The position numbers and the translations under genes are program-made. From assembly GCA_902570035.1 (NCBI GenBank), contig CACFWO010000002.1, positions 127,054 to 191,053 on the forward strand: a DNA stretch of 64,000 nucleotides. Reading direction: 5' to 3'. The notes under the pieces are model-generated. The model did no database searches. It saw only the letters and a list, made by a program, of their open reading frames with translations, and had not been told where the DNA came from. This document shows, one piece after another, positions 9,983 through 20,499 of this stretch. Position 1 is the stretch's first letter. The number at the start of each line of letters is the position of its first letter. This DNA is from an uncultured SAR86 cluster bacterium. GTDB lineage: Bacteria; Pseudomonadota; Gammaproteobacteria; Magnimaribacterales; AG-339-G14.

Positions 9983-10639
9983 ATGGCAATTGGTCTTAAT
10001 AAAAATAATTATCAAAAATACGGTCTCATAGCCGCAGGCGGAAGTGCTTTTGCAATTTTCTCTCTGCTATTTATGGCTGCATTAATTGCTACCGGAGATG
10101 TCTCACTCGACGATATTAATACTAGAAAAATAGCTGATTTCCTTATGCCAGAAAGAGAACTTGAGCTGATGGATGATTCTATGGAAAGACCTGAAGAACA
10201 AGAACCTCCACCAGACATGCTGCCTCCAGATGTTGAGATGGATACTATGGAAGATTTATCTGGAAGTATAGCTCCAAAATTCAATTTTAAAGCCAGGAGA
10301 CAGGGAGTCTTTGCAGATGGAGCTTATGTTCCTATATTTCAAATCCCTCCTCAGTATCCTAGAAGAGCTGCTGAAAGAGGAATTGAAGGTTGTGTGGTTG
10401 TTGAATACACCGTTACTACCATGGGAACTGTGAGAGATCCTGAAGTTATAGCAGCCAATCCTTCTGGAATATTTAATAGCTCAGCAAAAAGAGCTGCACT
10501 AAAATATAAATATAAACCTATGATTAGAGATGGTGTAGCTGTGGAAGTTCCTGGAGTTAAACAAAGAATAACTTTTATTTTAGAGGGTGAGGGCAAGGGG
10601 CCTGGTTACATTCCTCAAAATTGTCAAGAAATGTATTGA
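9983..10639 (+). CDS. tonB: TonB family energy transducer
   Basis: N-terminal TM, proline-rich linker, C-terminal PQYPRRAAERGIEGCVVVEYTVTTMGTV... Confidence 0.93.
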   Translation: MAIGLNKNNYQKYGLIAAGGSAFAIFSLLFMAALIATGDVSLDDINTRKIADFLMPERELELMDDSMERPEEQEPPPDMLPPDVEMDTMEDLSGSIAPKFNFKARRQGVFADGAYVPIFQIPPQYPRRAAERGIEGCVVVEYTVTTMGTVRDPEVIAANPSGIFNSSAKRAALKYKYKPMIRDGVAVEVPGVKQRITFILEGEGKGPGYIPQNCQEMY

Positions 10640-10640
10640 T

Positions 10641-12035
10641 ATGATTAAGTTTCTTTTAATAATTTCATTATCATTTATTTCTTTTTCTGCATTTGTTCAA
10701 GATGAGCAGCCAAAAGAAAAACAGATTCTATTTCCGGATTACAACCTTGATGATTGTTTAAAGAGCCTTGATATAAACAAAGTCAGCAAAAGAAGATCTG
10801 CAAAAACTTTAAGCAGATCTGTCCAAAGAATAATGGCTGATGTTTTCCCTCTTTTAGAAGAAGAACAATGGGATGAAGCTCTATTATTATTAGATCAAAT
10901 TAAAGGTCTCGAAAAAGCTACCGACACTGATTTGGCACAAATGTGGTATTACTATGCCTATATTCATTTCTCTCAGGATAATCTTAGACTCGCAAAATAC
11001 GACTACCAACAATTTTTAGCAATTCCTGATACTGATCCAAGGCTCAAGGCAGGTGTGATTTTTAGTCTTGCTCAAATTGCTTATTCAAGCGAGGAATACA
11101 GAGAAACTATCAGGCGCCTTAAAGAATGGCTTGCGTTAGAAGAAGCTCCAAGCTCAACGGGTTTTGACATTATGGCCGCAGCTCATTGGCAACTTAAAGA
11201 AAAGAAGCTTGCCTTAAGAAATGCAGAGACTGCGATGTGCATCTCCAAAGCAAATCAAAAAATTCCTCGAGAAGGTACCTATAACCTTATCATAGCTTTG
11301 TATAATGAGAATGAAGACACTCAATCAATGTTAACTCTTTATGAAGAACTCGTAAGTTTTTATCCAAAGAAAAGATACTGGGTTCAGCTTTCAGGAATTT
11401 ATGGTGAATTAAAAAAAGAATCCAAACAATTGGGAGCTCTTGAAGCTGCTCACGATCAAAGGCTTTTGGATAAAGAAAACGAGTATATTGTCCTTTATCA
11501 GCTTTTAATGAGAGCTGAGGCTCCTTATAAAGCCGCAAAAGTTATTGACTATGGAATTACAGAAGAGTTTGTGGAAGAAAATGAAAAGCATCTTAAATAT
11601 TTAGCTCAAGCATGGCACTTATCTCAGGAGCTAGGTAAAGCAGAGCCTGTTTATAAAAAGGCTGCTGAAAAAGCTAAGGATGGAGAGTTGTATGTATTTC
11701 TGGGGCAGATTTATCTGGCTACAGATAGACTTGATTTAGCCTCACAAAGTCTAAAAAAAGGTCTTGAAAAAGGAAAATTAAAAGATCCTGTGTCTGTGAA
11801 TATATTGCTGGGGCAAGTTGCTTACGAACAACAAAAATTCGATGAAGCTACAACGTTCTTTAGAAAATCACTCGATAAAGTTAGTGATATAAAAGGAAAA
11901 AATGAAGAAGATACCTTTAAAAAGCAAGACAAGCTTAGAAACCAAGCTCTTAAGTGGCTGTCTTACACTGAGAATGAAAGAGAAAGAGTCAGGATTCTTA
12001 ACTTGAGAAGAAAAGATTTAGAAGAAAACGCCTAA
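10641..12035 (+). CDS. Tetratricopeptide-repeat protein of the TonB2 operon
   Basis: Signal peptide MIKFLLIISLSFISFSAF, multiple TPR-like repeats; ATG at 10641 just after tonB stop. Confidence 0.85.
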   Translation: MIKFLLIISLSFISFSAFVQDEQPKEKQILFPDYNLDDCLKSLDINKVSKRRSAKTLSRSVQRIMADVFPLLEEEQWDEALLLLDQIKGLEKATDTDLAQMWYYYAYIHFSQDNLRLAKYDYQQFLAIPDTDPRLKAGVIFSLAQIAYSSEEYRETIRRLKEWLALEEAPSSTGFDIMAAAHWQLKEKKLALRNAETAMCISKANQKIPREGTYNLIIALYNENEDTQSMLTLYEELVSFYPKKRYWVQLSGIYGELKKESKQLGALEAAHDQRLLDKENEYIVLYQLLMRAEAPYKAAKVIDYGITEEFVEENEKHLKYLAQAWHLSQELGKAEPVYKKAAEKAKDGELYVFLGQIYLATDRLDLASQSLKKGLEKGKLKDPVSVNILLGQVAYEQQKFDEATTFFRKSLDKVSDIKGKNEEDTFKKQDKLRNQALKWLSYTENERERVRILNLRRKDLEENA

Positions 12036-12523
12036 GAACTTTTTACGTACTTTATTAAAGCGCAGTTTATTCCAGAGCCTTCATCAAAAAAGTCTTCTCT
12101 TTCCATTTCCTTCCAGCTTTTCCAGTCAAAATCAGGCAGACTTAGATCTCCTTCCACTTCAATATCAACCTCAGTCAGGTATAGCGTATCTGCAAAAATT
12201 TCCCCACTTTTATAAATAGCGTAACCCCCGATCAAGAAAATATCTTTATTTGGAAAGTTTTCTTTTGATGAATTTATTGCGTCTTCTAATGATCTGACTA
12301 TTTCGCAGCCATCTGCCGTCTTCAATGTTGTTGATACAATTACATTTTCTCTATTTGGCAGAGATTTTCCTATCGATAAAAAAGTATTTTTACCCATTAT
12401 CACTACTGAATTGCTTGTAATTTTTTTGAATCTTTTTAGATCTTCAGAAATTTGCCAGGGCAGGGAACCATCCTTTCCGATGAAACCATTTTTAGAAACG
12501 GCAACAATTAAACTTAAAGTCAT
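12032..12523 (-). CDS. folA: Dihydrofolate reductase
   Basis: LIVAVSKNGFIGKDGSLPWQISEDLKRFKKIT; VVIMGKNTF; FLIGGYAIY. Confidence 0.95.
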   Translation of the reverse strand: MTLSLIVAVSKNGFIGKDGSLPWQISEDLKRFKKITSNSVVIMGKNTFLSIGKSLPNRENVIVSTTLKTADGCEIVRSLEDAINSSKENFPNKDIFLIGGYAIYKSGEIFADTLYLTEVDIEVEGDLSLPDFDWKSWKEMEREDFFDEGSGINCALIKYVKSS

Positions 12524-13317
12524 TAGACGGCAATAGGAGCTGAAATTGTAGGATGAGGATCGTATTCTTTTATTTCGAAATCTTCATAAGAAAAATCAAA
12601 AAGATCCTTAATATTTTTATTAATTTCGAGGCTAGGTAATTTTTTAGGCTCTCTTTCAAGTTGTAGTTTAGCTTGATCAAGATGATTGTGATACAGATGC
12701 GCATCACCTAAGGTCAAAATAAATTCCTTTGGCTTCAGGTTGCAAACTTGGGCAATCATCATTGTTAAAAGTGCATAGGATGCGATGTTGAACGGCACTC
12801 CTAGAAAAACATCTGCACTTCTTTGATATAACTGACAAGAAATTTTTCCATCTGCTACATAAAATTGAAACAGTATATGACAAGGCGGCAATGCCATTTC
12901 ATCAATGAGGGAAACATTCCATGCGCTTACTATATGGCGTCTAGAATTTGGATTATTTTTTATGCTTTCAACGACTTGAGTTAATTGATCAACTTTTTTA
13001 CCATCATGAGTTGGCCATGATCTCCATTGAGATCCATAAACCGGTCCTAGCTCTCCATTTGGATCTGCCCACTCATCCCATATAGTTACTTTATTATCTT
13101 TTAAAAATTTTATATTTGTTTCTCCTTTTATAAACCAAAGCAATTCATAAATGATAGATTTTAGATGTACCTTCTTAGTTGTTATTAATGGGAAGTTATT
13201 TTCTAAATCAAACCTTAATTGTTCTCCAAAAATACTTCTTGTTCCCGTTCCGGTTCTATCTTCTCTATCTACACCTTCATTGATAATTTTTTCTACTAAA
13301 TTTAAATAATTTCTCAT
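12523..13317 (-). CDS. thyA: Thymidylate synthase
   Basis: [32 protein letters not shown] active-site Cys; [20 protein letters not shown]. Confidence 0.97.
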   Translation of the reverse strand: MRNYLNLVEKIINEGVDREDRTGTGTRSIFGEQLRFDLENNFPLITTKKVHLKSIIYELLWFIKGETNIKFLKDNKVTIWDEWADPNGELGPVYGSQWRSWPTHDGKKVDQLTQVVESIKNNPNSRRHIVSAWNVSLIDEMALPPCHILFQFYVADGKISCQLYQRSADVFLGVPFNIASYALLTMMIAQVCNLKPKEFILTLGDAHLYHNHLDQAKLQLEREPKKLPSLEINKNIKDLFDFSYEDFEIKEYDPHPTISAPIAV

Positions 13318-14108
13318 GAGGGTTTCTTTCTATAGGCGAAGATCAATAAAGATATACCGATTATTAGCATAGGTAAACTCAAAAGTTGACCTCTTGTAAA
13401 TATTTCTAATAAATCAAATCCAATGTGTGCATCTGGTGTTCTAAAGTTTTCCGTTGAAATTCTTACAATTGCATAGCCGCTCAGAAATAAACCAGCTATG
13501 GACCATCTTGGAGGATTAGTCCGCGCGAACAGGTACAGCAAAATGAATAGAATGACTCCTTCGCTAAATGCTTGATAGAGTTGAGACGGATGTCGTAAAA
13601 GGCCTTCAGGATCGTTTGAAAAAATGACTCCCCAAGAAACATCAGTTGGCCGTCCTAATAATTCTCCTCCCATAAAATTTCCTACCCTTACTGATCCAAG
13701 GCCTATAGGGAAGCAGATAGCGTAATGCTCCATTACATCAGAGAACTTAAGGTCAAACTTTTTACCAAATAAATAAAAGGAAAAGAGAACCCCGATCAAA
13801 CCTCCGTGAAAAGATAGGCCGCCTTCCCAGATCCTTATAATTGACAAAGGATCGTAAATTAATTGATCAGGTGCATAGAAGACCATGTAACCAATTCTGC
13901 CGCCTAAAATTGCTCCTAATATCCCATAAGTTAGATAGTCTTCAGCTTGTGCAGGTGACATTCTTCCGCTTACTTTACCTATTCTTTTAGCAGCAAAATT
14001 TACTCCTAAAATTGCAACCAACCATGATATGCCATACCAGTAAACTGGCCACCAACCTACCACAGGAACTGGAATATAAAATGCAACTGGGTCGATATTT
14101 ATAATCAT
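13314..14108 (-). CDS. lgt: Prolipoprotein diacylglyceryl transferase
   Basis: [56 protein letters not shown]. Confidence 0.96.
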   Translation of the reverse strand: MIINIDPVAFYIPVPVVGWWPVYWYGISWLVAILGVNFAAKRIGKVSGRMSPAQAEDYLTYGILGAILGGRIGYMVFYAPDQLIYDPLSIIRIWEGGLSFHGGLIGVLFSFYLFGKKFDLKFSDVMEHYAICFPIGLGSVRVGNFMGGELLGRPTDVSWGVIFSNDPEGLLRHPSQLYQAFSEGVILFILLYLFARTNPPRWSIAGLFLSGYAIVRISTENFRTPDAHIGFDLLEIFTRGQLLSLPMLIIGISLLIFAYRKKPS

Positions 14109-14914
14109 AAAAAAGTTGAATAAAAGACCCTAAATGCCGCAAGGATTACCAAAATTGCAAAAGCTTTTTTTAAAATGTCTCCTTGAGTGTTTGAGGACAA
14201 ATTTGCCCCGACCCGAGCGAAATAAATACTGCTCAATCCAACAATTAAAATTGCAGGGTAAAAAGCTGCTCCAATAAGATAATCTAATTCTTTAGCCGCC
14301 TCTGGAACAAATAAAAAGACTGCTATTGAGCTTGATAGAGCAAATGAAAATCCCATCACAGAAGATGTGCCAATTGCTTTATGCATAGATAATCCTCTGA
14401 ATTTAAAATAAGGAATCATTAATATTCCTCCACCAATTCCTACAATTGAGGTTAAAGAGGCTATCGCGGCAATTACAAGTATTAGCTCTACTTTATTTAT
14501 TTGTTTAGAATCTTGTTTTGGAGAAATATCAAAAATTAACTGCAAGGCTGCTAAGGTCAATGAAACAGCAATGATAATTTGTAAGGTTGTGCTTTCGAAA
14601 AAAAACGAGATATATCTTCCTAAAAATGCAAAAAGTAATCCCACTAAAAAAACAATCCTTAAAACATCCGTATCTACATTTCCATTTTTATAATGTGTTC
14701 GGGCAGCATTGGGGATCACTAAAGCCATTGTCGTCATTGATGTGCCTGTCGCTAAGAATGGGATAATTTCTTTAGGGAAGTTTAAAAATTCAAATAGGAA
14801 AATGTAGGCCGGCACTAGAATGATGCCAGAACCAATCCCAAAGAAACCCGAAAGCAGCCCTGCAAAGATTCCTAGAAACAAGAGAGCTATGGTTAGTTCA
14901 ATCATTACATGCAT
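14105..14914 (-). CDS. TauE/SafE family sulfite exporter-like permease
   Basis: Multi-TM with GLLSGFFGIGSGIILVP and IVGIGGGILMIPYFKFRGLSMHKAIGTS repeats. Confidence 0.9.
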   Translation of the reverse strand: MHVMIELTIALLFLGIFAGLLSGFFGIGSGIILVPAYIFLFEFLNFPKEIIPFLATGTSMTTMALVIPNAARTHYKNGNVDTDVLRIVFLVGLLFAFLGRYISFFFESTTLQIIIAVSLTLAALQLIFDISPKQDSKQINKVELILVIAAIASLTSIVGIGGGILMIPYFKFRGLSMHKAIGTSSVMGFSFALSSSIAVFLFVPEAAKELDYLIGAAFYPAILIVGLSSIYFARVGANLSSNTQGDILKKAFAILVILAAFRVFYSTFL

Positions 14915-14958
14915 TATCTATGATAGAGGTGCTCTGATAAACTTCTTTCCAAAATAAA

Positions 14959-15735
14959 ATGTGTCTGATTCTTACTGCAATAAATCCTAACTCTGAGTTT
15001 AAACTTGTCCTAGCCTCAAATCGTGACGAGTTTTATGAAAGACCAACAAAAAATATGTTTTGGAGGGCAGACAAAAATATTCTTTCTGGAGAGGATGAGC
15101 TCAAAAAAGGGATGTGGTTAGGCTTAAATAAAAATGGAAGTCTCGCAGCAGTTACCAACGTCAGAGACTTTTCTGATGAAGAGGCTCTCAATCAACCTGA
15201 AAAAAAAGAATCCAGAGGCGACCTAGTAAAAAATTTCCTTAAGGAAAACATATCCATAAAAGATTATTCAAATAGAATTAATGGATCAAATTATCAAGGA
15301 TTTAATCTGATTCTTATCAAAGATTTCAAGTTAAGTATTATTTCAAGCGAAGCCACAGAATTAGATGAGCAGAGTGAGGGGATCTTTGTTTTAGGCAATA
15401 AAAAATATAATTCAAAAAGTGAAAAACTCATAAGCGCAAAAAACGATTTTAGTGATGTTCTTAAATCTCAATTAACTCATCAGGGACTACTTGAATTGAT
15501 GTCTAAACCAGCTAATGAACCTTTTGCTTTTTCAAATACATTTATTAAAGGCAATCATGGCAATGAATTCAATGCGCGTTTTATAAATTCTGATATTTAT
15601 GGAACAAGAGCAACGACAATTATAACAATCGATCAAGAAAACTTATGTTTAATTACAGAGAGGGTTTTCGATGGTAAGGGCTTTGTAAAAGAAAATAAGT
15701 TTGAATTTACTGTAAAAAATGAAAGAGTTTCCTGA
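14959..15735 (+). CDS. NRDE (TANGO2) family protein
   Basis: MCLILTAINPNSEFKLVLASNRDEFYERPT. Confidence 0.92.
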   Translation: MCLILTAINPNSEFKLVLASNRDEFYERPTKNMFWRADKNILSGEDELKKGMWLGLNKNGSLAAVTNVRDFSDEEALNQPEKKESRGDLVKNFLKENISIKDYSNRINGSNYQGFNLILIKDFKLSIISSEATELDEQSEGIFVLGNKKYNSKSEKLISAKNDFSDVLKSQLTHQGLLELMSKPANEPFAFSNTFIKGNHGNEFNARFINSDIYGTRATTIITIDQENLCLITERVFDGKGFVKENKFEFTVKNERVS

Positions 15736-16192
15736 AGGCTATAGAAAGAATGTAGCTGTCATTGTTAAAGATCCGTTGAATGGAAAATTACTTTTTTGTC
15801 GAAGATGCGAGACAGATAATTGGCAATTTCCACAAGGTGGCATAGATAATGGAGAAGACACTACTGAGGCTATGTACCGAGAACTATATGAGGAAGTAGG
15901 ACTTGGTAAAGATGATATTAATATTGTTGCTATTTCAAAAGAATGGATAACTTATGATATCCCAACATCAATTAGATCTTACGTTTTGGGAGGTAAATTT
16001 AAAGGCCAGATTCAAAAATGGTATTTTGTGGATCTCGTTTCCCCAAAAGAAAAAATAGACTTAAATAAGGATACTAAGCCAGAATTTGATAGATATGAAT
16101 GGGTCACATATTGGTATCCTTTAGGAAAAATTATCGACTTCAAAAAGGAAGCATATAGAAAGGTACTTACAGAATTTGCTGAGCAAATGTGA
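15719..16192 (+). CDS. rppH: RNA pyrophosphohydrolase (Nudix)
   Basis: WQFPQGGIDNGEDTTEAMYRELYEEVGL Nudix box; GYRKNVAVIV. Confidence 0.95.
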   Translation: MKEFPEGYRKNVAVIVKDPLNGKLLFCRRCETDNWQFPQGGIDNGEDTTEAMYRELYEEVGLGKDDINIVAISKEWITYDIPTSIRSYVLGGKFKGQIQKWYFVDLVSPKEKIDLNKDTKPEFDRYEWVTYWYPLGKIIDFKKEAYRKVLTEFAEQM

Positions 16193-16195
16193 AAG

Positions 16196-16843
16196 ATGAA
16201 ATTACACGTTTTTGATTTGGACGACACACTCCTTTGCGGAGACTCTGAGGGAGCATGGATAAATTTTTTATCAACAAAAGGTTTCTTTGGTAACGATGAT
16301 CACTCCTCAATAATGGAACAGTTTGAAGTAGATTATCGTTCCGGTAATTTTGATTCAGAAAAATACTGTCTTTATATCTTACAATCCATGCAGGATCTCC
16401 ATGAAAAGGAATTATCAAAATTATCTCATGAATTTATTGAAGGGTACTTCGATCAATTAGTAGATCAAGTTACCTTTAATCTTTTAGATAGGATCGAGAA
16501 AGAAGACCTATCAATTATTGCTACTGGGGCTATGGATTTTTTAGGAAATGAATTTACCCGCAAATTTGGCATTCAAGACTGCATTGCGACCAAGACAGAG
16601 GTCATAAACAATAAAATATCTGGCAGGTTAGACGGTTCGCCAAACTTTGGCTCTGATAAGAAAGCTAACGTTGAAGAATGGTGCAAACGCGAAAATATCT
16701 CTAAAGAAGAGATTATTTTTTACACAGATTCTATAAATGATTTTCCTTTGGTTGAGCATAGCCCCAAAAGTGTAATTGTATGCCCTGATGAAAAGTTAGA
16801 AAAATTTGCTCAGGAAAATAAATTAGAAATTATTTATCGTTAA
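16196..16843 (+). CDS. HAD-superfamily SerB-like phosphatase
   Basis: MKLHVFDLDDTLLCGDSEGAWINFL; FYTDSINDFPLVE. Confidence 0.9.
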   Translation: MKLHVFDLDDTLLCGDSEGAWINFLSTKGFFGNDDHSSIMEQFEVDYRSGNFDSEKYCLYILQSMQDLHEKELSKLSHEFIEGYFDQLVDQVTFNLLDRIEKEDLSIIATGAMDFLGNEFTRKFGIQDCIATKTEVINNKISGRLDGSPNFGSDKKANVEEWCKRENISKEEIIFYTDSINDFPLVEHSPKSVIVCPDEKLEKFAQENKLEIIYR

Positions 16844-16860
16844 CATATTAAAATAAATAC

Positions 16861-18081
16861 ATGGACGATCTGAAAGAACAATTTGATTCTTTTTGCAAAG
16901 AAAAAAATTTAATTGATTTAACAAGAGGAAAGCCATCTCCAGAGCAGCTGACTTTATCTGAAGAGCTCGATGGTATTTTAGATGGTAATTTTATTCAAGA
17001 CGGCGTAGATACAAGAAACTACGGCGAAATAAAAGGCTTGCCTTCTGCAAGAAAGCTCGGCGCTGAGTTATTGAATTATTCTGAAGAATTTATCCTTGCT
17101 TCCTCAAATAGCAGCTTAACTTTGATGGGTAATCTTTTGTCAGCCTTCCTTTTTAATGGCAGTGGGGATGCTCCTTGGAATGAATCGGAGACTATTTCGG
17201 TAATTTGTCCAGTTCCTGGTTATGATCGTCATTTTGCTCTATGTGAAAAACTCGGCATCAAGATGATAAAAGTTCCTCTAACAGGAGAAGGTCCGGACAT
17301 GAATATTGTTGAAGACTTAGTCAAGAACAATGACAGCATTAAAGGTATTTGGTGCAACCCCAAACATTCAAACCCTACTGGAGAGATATATTCTAATGAT
17401 ACCGTTAAGAGAATTGCCAATTTACCACTGATTGGTGCTTCAGATTTCATTGTTCTTTGGGATAATGCTTACGCGGTTCATGATTTTGCAAATTCAAAAA
17501 AGCTTCCTAGCATTCAGGGCATCTCTCAGGAACTTGATACCTTTGATAATGTGGCTACTTTTGGCAGTACCAGCAAGATAACTTTTGCCGGCGGTGGGAT
17601 AGCTTTTTTAGGAGCTTCCGATAAATTAATGAGCATATTTCTTGATTACTTTTCAAAATTCAACTTCAGTCCGGATAAGGTCAATCAAGCAAGACACGTT
17701 AGATTTTTAAAAGATAGAAAAGGTATAGAAGCTCATATGAAAAAACTAGCTGAGGTCATAAGGCCTAAATTTGAGCTAGTAGATAAGTATCTGAATTCTT
17801 TACCCAAGGGATTGGCTTCTTGGACAAAACCAACTGGAGGATATTTTATATCCTTTGACTCAAAGCCTGGACAAGCATCAAAAATTTTTGATTTATGTAA
17901 GACTGCAGGGCTAAATCTAACTCCTATAGGGTCTGCTTTCCCTTACAGAAGAGATCAAGAAGATAGCAATATAAGAATCGCGCCGACCTTCGTGTCAATT
18001 GAAGATCTTGAAAAGGCAATGCAAATATTTGTGTGTTGTGTGAAATTGGCAGACGAAATGGAGAAGAACTTAGTTTCTTGA
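16861..18081 (+). CDS. Class I aminotransferase, aspartate aminotransferase Ic-like
   Basis: DLTRGKPSPEQL; YGEIKGLPSARKLGAELL; FGSTSKITFAGGGIAFLGAS PLP-lysine region. Confidence 0.85.
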   Translation: MDDLKEQFDSFCKEKNLIDLTRGKPSPEQLTLSEELDGILDGNFIQDGVDTRNYGEIKGLPSARKLGAELLNYSEEFILASSNSSLTLMGNLLSAFLFNGSGDAPWNESETISVICPVPGYDRHFALCEKLGIKMIKVPLTGEGPDMNIVEDLVKNNDSIKGIWCNPKHSNPTGEIYSNDTVKRIANLPLIGASDFIVLWDNAYAVHDFANSKKLPSIQGISQELDTFDNVATFGSTSKITFAGGGIAFLGASDKLMSIFLDYFSKFNFSPDKVNQARHVRFLKDRKGIEAHMKKLAEVIRPKFELVDKYLNSLPKGLASWTKPTGGYFISFDSKPGQASKIFDLCKTAGLNLTPIGSAFPYRRDQEDSNIRIAPTFVSIEDLEKAMQIFVCCVKLADEMEKNLVS

Positions 18082-18414
18082 AGTTTCTCTTACTTCATAA
18101 GCTTGGCCTTTGAAAGGTCCAAAAAATTCTTTTACATCAGGATGATCAACTGGAGAGTTTGAGTCGTCAGCTATAAGATTTTGCTGAGAGACATAAGCTG
18201 TATAAAAAACATCATCGTTCTCAGCAAACACGTGATAAAAAGGTTGATCCTTTCTAGGTCTTATTTGTTGAGGAATGCTTTGATACCACTCTTCGGTGTT
18301 ATTAAACTCAGGGTCAACGTCAAAAATTACACCTCTAAAGTCTAGGTATTTATGTCTGACAACTTGTCCTATGGAATAATTGGTTTCGATAAGTTCTTTC
18401 ATTGATAATTTCAT
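18070..18414 (-). CDS. hspQ: Heat shock protein HspQ
   Basis: IGQVVRHKYLDFRGVIFDVDPEF...QPFYHVFAENDDVFYTAYVSQQNL. Confidence 0.92.
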   Translation of the reverse strand: MKLSMKELIETNYSIGQVVRHKYLDFRGVIFDVDPEFNNTEEWYQSIPQQIRPRKDQPFYHVFAENDDVFYTAYVSQQNLIADDSNSPVDHPDVKEFFGPFKGQAYEVRETSRN

Positions 18415-18450
18415 TCTAACATCATTTTTATGTGGGCTTTGTCAAAAAAA

Positions 18451-19521
18451 TCAACCTTTGTGACGTCCTTGTAAATAATCATTAGATTGCATTTCAGTTA
18501 GCCTACTTAAGGTCCTTTGAAACTTATCTGCAAGCCTTGTACCGGTGTATATTTCATTAGGAAGGGGGTTAGACAGAAAAATTACCTTAACGTTTCGATC
18601 GTAACATTCATCAATAAAAGCTATAAATCTTCTTGCTGTATCTTCTTCTTCAATTACATCTAGATTGGAAATAAAAATTGTATGAAACTCTCTTGATAAC
18701 TCGATGTAATCTGATGAACTTCTTGGAGAGTTAAAGATCACATCAGCTGAAAAATGAATAATGTCATTTGCAGAATCTTCAAAAGCAATCTTTCTATCTA
18801 AAATATCTATGGCATCTGGCCCAGAATTAGTTCCTTTAGATAACTGAAGAAATAATTCATTGAAGCTATTTATCTTCTCAGAATCTATAGGAGAGAAATA
18901 AATACCGCTCTTTTCTAGCTCTCTTAATCTGTAATCTGTTACTGACTCTAAACATACAACTTCACAATGATTTTCAATTGCAGATATTGCTGAGAGAAAA
19001 GATTTTCGTTGCAGGCCTCCTATGTAAAGATCGCTAGGTTTGATGTTTGAAGTGAAAACCATTTTAACTTTCGAGGCCAATAGCTTTTCTAATGATCTAC
19101 CGAGCAACATGGCATCACCGATGTCTTCAACATAAAACTCATCGAAACATATAAGGTCATAATCTTTTTCTAATTCTGAGACTACGACACTCAAAGGATC
19201 AGTTTTTCCAGATAACTCAGCTAACCTTGCATGAATAGACTGCATGAATCTATGGAAATGTTGGCGAATCTTTTTCTCAGTCCTTGCCGAATCAAAAAAT
19301 AAATCCATAAGCATTGTTTTGCCTCTGCCAACGCCACCATATATGTAAACACCTTCTAAAGAATTAGAAGATTTTTTGAAAAGTCCTTTAATATCTTCAA
19401 GGATTCCATCCTTTGCTATTTTTTCAGAAAGACTTTCAAGTATTTCAACAATTTTGAGCTGATCAGGATCCTTTTGCAGGATTCCTGATTCAACTTGAGC
19501 TAAGTATTCTTTTTTCAGAAT
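18451..19521 (-). CDS. zapE: Cell division protein ZapE (AFG1-like ATPase); start extended to an ATT codon
   Basis: Frame stays open upstream of the track ATG (19314): LKKEYLAQVESGILQKDPDQLKIVEILESLSEKIAKDGILEDIKGLFKKSSNSLEGVYIYGGVGRGKT-MLMDLF. The called ATG lies just after the P-loop. Confidence 0.9.
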   Translation of the reverse strand: MLKKEYLAQVESGILQKDPDQLKIVEILESLSEKIAKDGILEDIKGLFKKSSNSLEGVYIYGGVGRGKTMLMDLFFDSARTEKKIRQHFHRFMQSIHARLAELSGKTDPLSVVVSELEKDYDLICFDEFYVEDIGDAMLLGRSLEKLLASKVKMVFTSNIKPSDLYIGGLQRKSFLSAISAIENHCEVVCLESVTDYRLRELEKSGIYFSPIDSEKINSFNELFLQLSKGTNSGPDAIDILDRKIAFEDSANDIIHFSADVIFNSPRSSSDYIELSREFHTIFISNLDVIEEEDTARRFIAFIDECYDRNVKVIFLSNPLPNEIYTGTRLADKFQRTLSRLTEMQSNDYLQGRHKG

Positions 19522-19805
19522 TAGACTTTCTTATGTACTGAAATCTCAGGAGCTCCAGCCATAAAAGGCGCTAACGCCATTCCAAGCGTTTTGAAATGTT
19601 CTGTTTGCGAATGACTTTGATGAGCCTCTTCAGTTTTATAGAGTTCCATCATCATAATGGTTTGAGGATCATCGGTCTCATGCATTTCATAGTAAAAACA
19701 ATCAGGCTCATTATCAGCTACTGCTTGAACTAACTTACCCATGGCTTCTATAAAATTATCTCTGTCCCCGTCTTTAATTTTTAATTTAGCTATTACTCCA
19801 ATCAT
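19521..19805 (-). CDS. Antibiotic biosynthesis monooxygenase (ABM) domain protein
   Basis: MIGVIAKLKIKDGDRDNFIEAM...EPDCFYYEMHETDDPQTIMMMELYKTEEAHQSHSQTEHF. Confidence 0.88.
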   Translation of the reverse strand: MIGVIAKLKIKDGDRDNFIEAMGKLVQAVADNEPDCFYYEMHETDDPQTIMMMELYKTEEAHQSHSQTEHFKTLGMALAPFMAGAPEISVHKKV

Positions 19806-19875
19806 TATTTATCCTCATTGATTTAAATTGATTTAAGATATCAAAGTATAACCATTTAATACTCAAGGAGAAATC

Positions 19876-20490
19876 ATGATTAAAATTTGGGCTACTCAAG
19901 GTTCTAGAGCCATAAGACCAATATGGACTGCCGAAGAGATGGGATTAGATTATGAACTGACGATGATGCCATTTCCACCGAGAGTTTTTATGAAGGAATA
20001 TCTCGATGTAAACATGTTGGGCACAATTCCTTATCTTACTGATGGAGAGGTAAAAATGACTGAATCAGTAGCTATGGCGCAATACTTAGTTGAAAAATAT
20101 GGTCCAACAGATTTAAGAGTTTCATCAGATGAACCAGATTATCCATCTTATCTAAATTGGTTATTCCATTCAGATGCAACTTTAACCTTTCCTCAAACTG
20201 TTGTTCTTCGATATAAACTTCAAGAGCCTGGTGTAGCCGATGCTGCAGTTGATGGTTACAGTAGATGGTTTGTATCTAGATTGAAGTTACTTGAAACAAC
20301 TTTGGAAGATAGAGAATATCTTTGCTCTGATAGGTTTACTATCGCAGACATATGCGTGAGTTATGCTATTACGTTGGCAGATTCTTTAGGTATTGAACAA
20401 GCATTTAAACCTAATATTAAACGTTGGACAGATATGCTTTTTGAAAGAGCAGCCTACAAAAAATCTATGTCTTTCAAGCACGAGGAATAA
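19876..20490 (+). CDS. Glutathione S-transferase family protein
   Basis: N-terminal thioredoxin fold (GTIPYLTDGEVKMTESVAMAQYL), C-terminal FTIADICVSYAI. Confidence 0.92.
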   Translation: MIKIWATQGSRAIRPIWTAEEMGLDYELTMMPFPPRVFMKEYLDVNMLGTIPYLTDGEVKMTESVAMAQYLVEKYGPTDLRVSSDEPDYPSYLNWLFHSDATLTFPQTVVLRYKLQEPGVADAAVDGYSRWFVSRLKLLETTLEDREYLCSDRFTIADICVSYAITLADSLGIEQAFKPNIKRWTDMLFERAAYKKSMSFKHEE

Positions 20491-20499
20491 ATATTTAAA

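Noticed and set aside
18451-19314. ZapE as a truncated pseudogene
   Set aside because: The frame continues upstream with a normal N-terminus and intact P-loop; only the start codon is unusual.
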